Assembly (NCBI GenBank): GCA_963170055.1
Contig: CAUJGJ010000371.1
Coordinates: 3,363,511-3,408,510, forward strand
DNA: 45,000 bases
Origin: Halisarca cf. caerulea
Taxonomy: Eukaryota; Porifera; Demospongiae; Chondrillida; Halisarcidae
Direction of reading: 5' to 3'
The position numbers and the translations under genes are program-made. Below, one piece after another: positions 1 to 10,400 of this stretch. The notes beneath the pieces were generated by a model. The model was not told the origin of the DNA. It saw only the letters and a program-made list of their open reading frames with translations, and did not search any database. Each line of letters begins with the position of its first letter. The first letter of the stretch is position 1.

Positions 1-82
1 CGTAACACATATTTGTGACATAGCTGATGATAACCAGAACGTCGCCATTTTGTTTATACTCGAAGGCTTTTTAGCGATGGCT

Positions 83-253
83 TTATCTGTGTATTGCTAG
101 CATTGCATCATCATGAATGCGTAATAGTAACTCCTTCGCTGACTTAAATGTTCCCAGTCGTGCCTGCCCTTCTATGCACCTTTGACGTTGATTCCAAATG
201 AGTCTCCTTGTTGTCACATTGTGACGAGCTGCTTTCAATGTATCGGATGAGAA
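83..253 (-). CDS. Possible terminal exon, unrecognised protein
   Basis: On the minus strand a 57-codon open stretch runs from a possible splice acceptor (CAG at 256-254) to a TAA at 85-83. It encodes a basic, helix-prone peptide rich in Arg, Leu and Ala (for example RRLIWNQRQRC near its middle). I do not recognise it. An upstream TAG in the same frame means it can only be an exon, not a full ORF. About 35 bp further left on the same strand an ATG in good context (48-46, then GCGACG) could begin another transcript that leaves the window. It may be real, repeat-derived or chance. Confidence 0.25.
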   Translation of the reverse strand, partial: FSSDTLKAARHNVTTRRLIWNQRQRCIEGQARLGTFKSAKELLLRIHDDAMLAIHR

Positions 254-521
254 CTGTATCTATCTTAGAACAGAATCAAAACTGCAAGACATCGATAAAA
301 TAAAACTTTGAAGCCAGAAACAGCACTGTCATTCGCAAAAAGCTGAAATGCACCTTCGGCGAGTTATTGCATAAGAATATTACAACATCATATAGCGAGG
401 CCGTAGTAGGGAGTTAGTAGTTAAAGGTTGACAGTTAACTTATAGTGCTATTCTGTTAACTTTTCACCCAAAAAGAGCTAAAGGTGAACATTAAAATCTT
501 TCACTTTTCCATGATCAGTAT

Positions 522-586
<65 letters not shown>

Positions 587-1432
587 CACAGCACAAGAGA
601 ATAATTCCCACCAAACACACTTTTGAGGTCTCCAGCATTTGTCACCCTTTTTATTGAACAATGATGAAAACAGAAAAAGGTTATCATAGTGGTGATAAGA
701 TCCCACTATGATAAGGGTTTTTGGCCATTTGAAGCTAAGCACTACTTTGAATGACTAGATGTATATGTGATAATTTAACATTTTCTTAAAGTGAAGAAGG
801 TAGATTCAAATGCATGTTTCACTACTCTGCTACCAAAGAATAATAGGCACCCTTTGGAGGAAGACTGAGCTTACACATGGACAAAATCGCATATTGCATA
901 TCATTCTATGTGTAGTTCACATTAAGGAGTTGTGCATACTGGACAAAACAAACAAAGAAAAAAACAATATTTTTCAACTGTCAAAACCATATTGAATTCA
1001 GATTGATTACAATGATTTGACCTGACACTTGCTAACTATACGCTATGTCAAAACAGTTACAGAATGTTCCAGAGCACCACTAGGCATTGGTGAACGTCAT
1101 ATTCACCAAAAACATTACAGCGGTGCAATGTGGGTTAATATAAGCCTGTCATGACACCTATCAATGAAATAAAAACACAAAGAAGGCAACACCTCAGGCT
1201 CAAGAGATTTGGTGATGTAGTTGGTGAATGACAACATGCAGCATGTATGTTAAATCCCCTCCAGAAACACTCCTGGGATCAGTGAAACTCCAGCTCAAAG
1301 GGGTGTCCAGGTTAGTGAGGTTCTACCTGTTCTGTAACCACAATGAGCAGGAATTAAACACATCTGGTTTTGAGAGGTGCATAGACTATCTAGCTACAAA
1401 ATTATTGCTCTTCTACAAAGCACAGTACTTAC
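254..1432. other. Non-coding stretch left of the RRM gene
   Basis: No convincing exon was found here. The stretch holds an (AC)n microsatellite at 525-585 and ordinary AT-rich sequence. The missing last exon or exons and the 3' UTR of the minus-strand RRM gene should lie here or further left, but no Gly/Tyr/Pro-rich continuation is visible. Confidence 0.4.
525..585. repeat. (AC)n microsatellite
   Basis: About 30 uninterrupted AC units. The Val-Cys repeat ORFs read across it are artefacts. Confidence 0.97.
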
Positions 1433-4400
1433 CATAGTTATGAGGATACTGCGGGTAGTAGTGGTTTTGCATTTCACCATAGAGGCCAACACCACCGCGC
1501 CCATGACCTACACATTCATACTTTAAAAGATCAACCAAATATGAAAATGAGACTAAACACACAAGCACACCTGGGCTCTGGAGTTTGGAAGGTCCTTGCC
1601 GGCCATAGCGGCGTGGTTCCGCTCTCTTCACTTCAACCTATAAGAATTGTATTTAAGCACCATTCAAACATGTGTTTTTAACATATGTAAGCAAATGAGT
1701 ACAATAACACCTGGCAAACAAGCTCAACAATTCTACTACTGACTCTATTACAGAGAATTCATAGGCTTTCAAATTCCCTTCCATGTGCATATGGAATGGG
1801 GGTGGGGGCGGGAGTAAAGTGGAACCTCTGTAATTTGACACCTCCATACTCCATCATTCTCTCTAACCTGACCGTATCCCGAGGAACGGTCACCATTGTA
1901 CACTATATGAAGAATCTCTTGCTAATCCAGCAACCTCTGTAATCTGACACAATTTTGCCACCTGTAGACTACCGAATTATAGCATCTGTTACCATGGTAA
2001 CGGTACTATTATACCGCGATTTTATAATGTATAAAACATGGGTGACTAACTCGCAGTGAGTTTATACTTGGAAACTTGCGTTTTCAGGCAAATTCCTCTC
2101 TGCAAAGTTCCTTAAAAGAGATTTACGAAGAAACATGCTACAAATTGAATCCAAAAGAAGCCAATCTTTGCCACCGCGAGAAGCGAACTTAGCATCGTGG
2201 CCGAAAGTCATCTTTGGGGATTCTTACCACTGATTCCGTTCGGAAACTCGATAGTTAAAGTTCAAATTGCTTCGTTGAATTCCTAGAAGTCAAGAACACT
2301 TGCCTAAAGTCCACGAACGGATGCTATAATAGTTAAGACATAGGCACTCGGGCTGTATGGCATATAAAATGCACTCGCCCTCGGGACTCAGCATGTTATA
2401 TGCCATACAGCCCTCGCGCCTAAGTCTTAACTACTAAATAGGGGTTCCACTGTATGTGTATATTTACACATTGCTAAACAGTCAGAATGCATAATATGCC
2501 AATTAAAACCTACCGCCCCAGAAACAATGGAAAGACCATAATTTGAATATATCATGATTATTTCTAAATGTTATATTTGGTGAAAAGAGGTTACAATCAC
2601 TACTTTGTTTCTGCTTTGATAGGGAAGAGGGAACATTTGAACTCTCAACAATGTCCAAACTACACATCATTCGTTAGTCATGTCTACCTCTGCATGACCA
2701 TAGAAGTCAATGGAATTTGTGTCAACAACTGAAGGTACCTAACCCTATAACATATACTGGCGTGGCAACTTGCAACAAGGCCTCCAACACCGTTTGACAA
2801 ACTTTCTACGATCTCATTTCAAGACACACATACACACAGTTGCAAACGTTCGTCTAACAATAATCCAACTCACATTTTTGCCCTCCATTTCAACATACTT
2901 CTCACTACACAGTTTATCCACATCTTCCTCCGAGGACAGATCAACAAACCCAAATCCTGCAAATACAGGAAATGCAGCAAGTGCTAATACAAATTTGAAT
3001 TAAAGAATTACTATTTACAGTATTTCTATAACACATATGTATCCAGTGTTTCCCCTAGTACATCTGGAACAGGGTGCAGCACCCTGTTGCTTTTCTAGCA
3101 GCATATTTAAAAAGAGCTGAATAATCATTGTGATGCTGAAAACACTTCTGCCAGTAGTGTAATACTGCAGAATAACAAAAACTGTATACCCTAACATCTT
3201 TTCCTTCATAAAGAACATGAGTATACAGTAAAACAGATGACAATGAATTGTTTGGACCCCCTGGCACCCTGTTGTAATTTCTATCTGCACTGCATGTTGC
3301 TTCATAGATAAGATACAAATACTAGCATACAATATAAGGAAATAGACAGTACTCTGTATGGTGGGAATTTTTTGTGGAGTAATATTATAGCAAATTTTGT
3401 GGATAATACAACATTCGTGAAATTTTGATTTGCAAAATCTTAGGGCTTCATTTCAGATATTATGTAGGGCTCATGTAGTACATACACACCAGGCAACAAC
3501 ACCATTGTTCTTTTGTTGCAATAATGAAATGATTTAATTGTAATTGGCAAAGAGATTTTGTTGGTTGTTTCTAGAAAAGGTAGTTGTGATATTCTTCGTC
3601 TTTTCAGTTCTTAAAACGAGACGATCAGGTGGAGTGTGCACTCTCGAAGCTTGACAGTCAGTTTCAAAGCAAAAGTAACCTTGAATGTTCGACTGAAGTC
3701 TGAATGGGGCAAAAGCCTTTGCTTTGAGCCATTTCGTTCGCACATTACACACAAAACTGGTAGATTTAAATAATTATGTATATACAGTGATACATACATA
3801 CATACATACATACATACATACATACATACATACATACATACATACGTACATACAGTACATACACACGTACAGTACATACAGTACATACATATGCTTAAAT
3901 GCATAATGGTGGGACCGCAGAAATAGTATGCATTTAGCATGAATATTCATTTAACGAAATCATTACATTGCTTGATGACATCATTGTAGCTGTTTGCATT
4001 TGTGGACGTTGCTTCGCGTATGTGCAAGGAGAAATGCATGGAGCAGTCAATAGCCACTCAGAGTGCAGTAGCAATCGAAATTTAATATTCTTTAGCATTG
4101 TTACACAGCTAGGGAACAAGAAAGTTATGGAAGCTAAATGTAAGCAAACTGACCTAACAATCAAGCAGAAGATGGATGTTGTAAAAACAATAGAAGAGAA
4201 GAAAGCACAGGTCAAAACTACCAAGGAATTCGGAGTTTCTCAAAACTCAAGTATCATGGATCAAGTTGAAGATGACATTCGAGCTGAATGGCAGCAGAGC
4301 ACTATCCAAGATAACAGGAAGAGGAAGAGACTTGGTAAAAATAGCAATATCGAGGAGGGATTGTATATGTGGTTTCAGCTAACGAGGTGCAAAAACATTC

Positions 4401-7400
4401 CAATTAATGGACCACTATTGATGGAGAAGAGCAAGAAAAATGCTAAGGAGATAGGAAAGTGGGATTTTAAGCAAAATACTGGTTGGTTATTTAGATGGAA
4501 GAATAGATACAGTTTAGCTTACAAGAAAGCTCATGGTAAAAGCGGGGATGCAGACATCGAAGGTGCAGACGAGTGGATAAAGGATGTATACCCTTCTGTT
4601 GTTGAAGGATGGTGATGTCTACAATTATGAGATACGTAGCTCTCTTTCACAGAGCATTACCAGAAGGCTCATATGCTAAAAGCTAAGAAAGCGGTTGAGG
4701 AAAGAAGATGGAGAGATTGACCGTTCTACTAGCCTGTAATGCAGATGGGGGTGACAAGCTAACACCCTTTGTGGTTGGAAAATCACAGAATCCAAAAGAT
4801 GTTTCTATATGTATGAAAGTTACCATTGAAGCATGATTCAAATAGAAAGGCATGGATGACAACTGCTATTTTTTCTCCTTGGCTCAGGAAAGTTGATTCT
4901 CAAATGAAGATGCAGGACCACACCACTTTGCTGTTTACGGATAATGCTACATGCCATAGTGTACCACCAAAGCCGAGTAATGTCACCATACATTTCTTGC
5001 TAAAGAATGTAACATCCCTCATACAGCCCTGAGATCAGGGAATTATCCAGAATATGAAGAACTTCTTTATGAAGATGTTACCACATGGCCTGTCTTCACT
5101 GGATTTATGCAGAGATGAGAATCTACTCTCATTGGTCTAATCTGTGACGGTATTGGATGCCATGCAAATGATCCACCGTGCATGGGATAGTGTATAGGGA
5201 GAAACCATCCGCAACTGCTTATCACAGCTAAGTTTGCCGAAAAGATTGACTGTGATGAAGATGACAATGGGGAGCTGGACGAAGATGACCTGGAATTCAG
5301 GGATCTTTTATCAGGTTGTGGAATATGCCAAGCAGATTTTGATGACATGATGAAGACTGCTATGGAGAGATGACTGGAAAAGACAAAGCTGAGAAGTTAA
5401 AGGACAAACGTACACCAGAAACCAGAGAAGACAACAGTGATAAAGATGATATCTGAGATATTATGCTGACGCCACAAGATACGTATATCAACATAGCATT
5501 CAGCAATATTAGAAGATGAATCCATTGCTACACACTAGGGATAATCTACTACATTAGCAAAGTAAAAGCGTGAATCGCTTTCTAAGCGACTATTCAGGAT
5601 TTCTGAAACACCCAACTGCAGGAAAGTCAGTCTTGTACAGAAAATATTGGCAGATATTATGTTGGTGGTATTCCATCAAACCGCCAATCTGCCAAAATAA
5701 AATAACCACCAATATGTTTGATTATATGGTATCAGTGAATGTGTATCAGTACCTCGCATTTTATTATTGCTCTTGTCATATTTCAATTCCACTTTTTGTA
5801 TTTTCACTCCAAATTTTTCCAGAGTCTTTTTGGTAGTTTCTTCATTGGCACCAGAAGGGACTCCACCAATAAACACTTTGGTACTACATTCTTCACTTCT
5901 CTGGGCAGCTGATCGTGCAAAAGCTCTCTTAGGATCAATCTATGACAATAAATACAAGCTATCATGTACACTACATCATTGAGCACCTACACATGACTAA
6001 ACATACGTACGTATGACACAAGAAATAAAGTTCCCGTAAAAACAATCGTTGCATGCTTCTACGGTACTTCCCATAGTAATTTTAACGATTTGTTATGAAC
6101 AAACGAACGAGCGAACGAATAACAAAGGGCGAACGAAGGCGGAATGAACGAACGCTTGAACCCATGACGTCATAATGCGACGCTTTAAAAAATTACGCAA
6201 CTTCTATAAAGACATCATCGCTTCGACTAGGTGAGCGATTCTTCTGATTCTTCCACAAGTTGGCGAAAGGAGTTTATTTTCTTCGAAATGAAATTTCATC
6301 ATCCTTAGCTATCTCGCCGTCATAAAGTCCAGGATAGCACACGTCTTGGTGGGCTTTCTACCAGTTACCGCTTCTGGTAATGGTGCCCGTATCTTTAAAT
6401 TTCTTCAGGAAATACGATATCCCGGGCTTCGTAATGTGGTGACCTTCTGACACTAGTAGATTTGCGATCTGGGACTAAGACTTGCCTATTCTGATTAGAT
6501 AGAGAATTCGTTGTTTCATGTACGGTAGGGATCAAAAAAAAGTTTACATTTCGTAATAGCAATATGCATCGTTTTACACAGTGATTACCAAGCGTATTGC
6601 GGAAAAATTACTCACTGTATTGTGTTGCGTATTACAGATCATTGGGCTGCGTAATTTCCTATTGCCAACGAGTCACGCGCACTAATATTAGATGCGCGCA
6701 TATTTTTTATTATGTTGACCAATGACAAAATGGCCGTAGCGGCGACCTTGGAAATATCGTTCACTGAGTCTTTTAACTTAGTTTCGAAGTCTTTGAAATC
6801 AAGGAAATTGCATTCGATGTTGATTATGACTCTTCGGAAGACACTAAAGAAACCCATGGAGTAGACAGGTATTTTTGCTAGTTATCAGCTCGTAGCCTAC
6901 CTACGTATGTAGCCATAAGCTTTTATCTCCAAGATCGTTCCCATTTTGCTAAGGAAAACGCGTGGTTTAGTGTTTTGGTCAGAAAAAGAGAACATTTCGT
7001 CTTGATATGTGACTTGCCGAACTAGAAAGTTGCGACGTTGGCCAAGAAATTTCCACGTAGGTCGGCCAACGCCTGTTCAAACGCATACTAAAAACAAGGT
7101 CGAAGTTTAACCAATGTTTGAAGAGCACAGAAAGACTTCCTAAAGGCACAACAGAGCGAAGTTGCGCTGCGTAATTATACTACGTAATTACGGAATTCTC
7201 TGTTATTATGCAGAGTAATTGTGCACAGTAATACGCACGTATTGCGGATCGCAATGTAAACTTTTTTTGATCCCTACCGTAGTTAGAATAAACCATAACG
7301 TTCGTCTGTACACTCCCTATACTTCAACATCTGCATGCGCATTATGATGCTTACACTATCACGTGATCGATCTGAATGAACGAAGGTTGAACGAAGGCTT

Positions 7401-10400
7401 GAATGAACCCTGATCGAATGCTGAATGAAGGTGTAATGAATGAACAGTCGTCGTTAAAATTATTATGGGAAGTACCGAACAACAATTTTACAAATTGCTA
7501 TGAATGTTGTGTCTGAAACCAATGTTGTGTTCAAACCCATACATAGACCACAGCAAACTACTAGGTTCTTACACAGTGTTCAAGTAATAAGAGATATACC
7601 AATACCTGTAGGCCATAGAAGGCCAAAACGATCATTTGATTTTCTACAAGGCTATTAATATTCTAATGAGTCTCACAGACATTCACTGTTCCAGAGTCAA
7701 AGACTACATCAGTATTTTTAACGTCAGATAAGGAAAACCTCTCCAAAATACTCAAATCTCATTATCCTTTCAGTGGTTGGCAATGCATGGGCAATTCTCT
7801 ATTTGCTACAACATATTCTGTGCCATTTCACAAGAAAGCAATGCAATATAGGAAATTTCCGGTTTAACTTATGATACATTGAAGAGTAGAAACACTTTCT
7901 CCTATCAGTAATTATACATAATACATGTACTTAGCCTCTGAAACATGTTTGGTACAAATCAAAATTCAATAGCACCCACAATGCATAAGCAGTCAACATG
8001 AAACACAATTCTGTAGGTTCTACTGCAGTTTCTATTGCTAATATAAACAGATCCATAGAATGAATAGTCCAGCATTCATCTGATTATCCCATTCAAAGTT
8101 CACATTTCCTTACATTGAAGTGTACTGAGTACACTGACGACATGTCACTTCCAATATGGAATACAACTGAAAATAAAAGCCTTTTAGGGGTAAGACGCAG
8201 AAAACCACAAGATGAGAGCTAACCCAGTTGTTGAACTCCAGCTTCTTTGTGTGCGTTAATACATATTTACATACTGTACATTAAGATGGCAATTTCAGAT
8301 CAATTCAGAATCAGAATCACTTCCCAATCTATTCAATACCACACCTGTTATGATTCACATGTAAGTATGATAACAAAATGGCCACCCATCATTAGGACTG
8401 AACATATTTCCACTAAAAACTTACTTATGGTACTCAGGTAGTACTGCAGTACTACTTATGATATTTTGGAACTCCAATAAACAACTTATTATAGGCCTTT
8501 TTGATATACTTTAAATCATACTGGATGCCTTAATATTGGCCAAAATTCAGTAAGCTCACATAGTTAGAATGGTCCCGATTCTGGTTACTTCCATTTTTCC
8601 AGTCAAAAAGCAGTGTGTGCTAGAAAAATGTGACCGTATCTGAGAAAAGGGGTATTTTCGTTGGTAGGTAAACTTTGAGGTAAGCGCTAAAATAACGAAC
8701 TTGGTGTCAACTTTTCAAAATCCGTTTTTTTTGCTTCATACCGCTTCAAATACTATAGTCTATTGTTTCTGAAAGTTTCTGTGTGATCCGTTCCTTTTGC
8801 ACTAAGATATGGCAATCATTATTCACGTAGGCATATGTTCGTTACGCAATTTTTTCCGTATACCTTCCCTTTGCGGTCATATCAATTTCTTCTATACGAT
8901 TGTTATGCTAAAAAGCGGAAGTAAAGCTAAAATGTGCCACTGTGCAAAACTACAAGTTTACGTAAAATTGGGACTTTTTGCATATAACTTCCAACAGGAA
9001 ACTCGTATGAAGCCGCCATTACAACCTCGTTTTAGAGCATTCAGAGCTCGTTTGAATGACACCAAAAGCACAATTTCGAAGAAATCCACCAAAATACCCC
9101 TTTTCCCAAATACAGTCACAAATATATCTATATAGCATCGATTTTTACCACTATTTTAGGACCAGCCAAATGGCGTGGGGTTCTTGCATCTACGTATAGA
9201 AGAAATGATTCGCTTTATGTAAGCAAAAATTTTGAGTTAAAAAAAATGATAGAATTCACCATTTCCAAATTGCCACTTGGTTTGGGCTTATCCTGTGCTC
9301 AATTACAAGCCTTTCGTGCTGTACTTGAGGAATACGTACGTTAGTCTATTAGGATAGGTTCAGCTATAAGTAGGTTATCACTGAAACACAGAAATGTAAT
9401 ATACAGTGAAATCTCATTAATTAGAACCTTGATTTTCCTGTGAAAAAGATATAATTAGTCATAAGTTCTAGTTAAGCAACCAGACAAGAAAATATTATGT
9501 ATTCTATACATTTGGAATGGTACATTCCTCAATGTTTAAATTAAGCCACGCTAATAATCATGATTCTAATTATTGAGATTTTACTGTAATCAAAAATTGC
9601 ATGCATGGAAAGACCTGCATAGTAAACCATATCAAAAGGAAGAAGGATGACAGAACTATTGTCAATTCTCCAAAAGCACCGAGACAAGGTAGGATGCTTG
9701 CTGTGTAAGGCTAATCAGGCACAGGGCTAGACAAGTTAAGGTGGACTGGGTGCAGCATGCAGATTCCTGTATAACATGCAGAGTACTGCATAATAGCCTT
9801 TGTATGTACAATATGTAGGAAATAGCATACCACACCCAGTCCATCAAAACTCTTAGGCCCCGTTTACATGGGGCGAAAACGGAACAGTTTCGTTACGTTT
9901 GTACCTTCCGTTTACATGTATCCAGAACAAATCTTCCGGATACACAAAAACGTTTTAAGTTGCGGATATGCTTGAAATCGTTTTGAAAACGATTTGTAAA
10001 CGGCAAATACAGAGCCTAGGATCCCAAAATCTCTCTAAAATGCCTGCGTACTTGCTCCTAATCCCTTCCCAGTCTAGGCCTTCGAAGACTTTGGTAGTTT
10101 CATACTCCAGTGTCACATTCAGAAGCAGTTCTGCTTCGTCGTCAGTCCAGGCCGCACTATCAATCGCCATCTTTATCGATTCGGAACGTTTTCATATAAA
10201 CACGACGGCAACAAATCAGTTTCCGGAACACTCCTAACGGGTATTTTTAAAAACGTTTTCATGTAAACGCAGCCTTAAAATGTTGTGAATTTATGGATTC
10301 TATGATAAGAATGAACTACACTGTAGACATAATCCAATTGTATCACATAGTTATTGTGCAAAGGAATTTCAACCAGCGATAGCAGACTTCTTGTGTATGG

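Noticed and set aside
3015..3332. Minus-strand ORFs of 87 and 105 codons
   Set aside because: No domain. The region contains a GGGTGCAGCACCC palindrome and looks like a decayed repeat inside an intron.
6639..6857. 72-codon minus ORF in the nested element
   Set aside because: The second copy at 10396-11176 does not keep the frame open, so it is not under protein-level constraint.
8809..9135. 108-codon plus ORF
   Set aside because: It lies inside a non-autonomous transposon, runs into its terminal repeat and has no recognisable domain.
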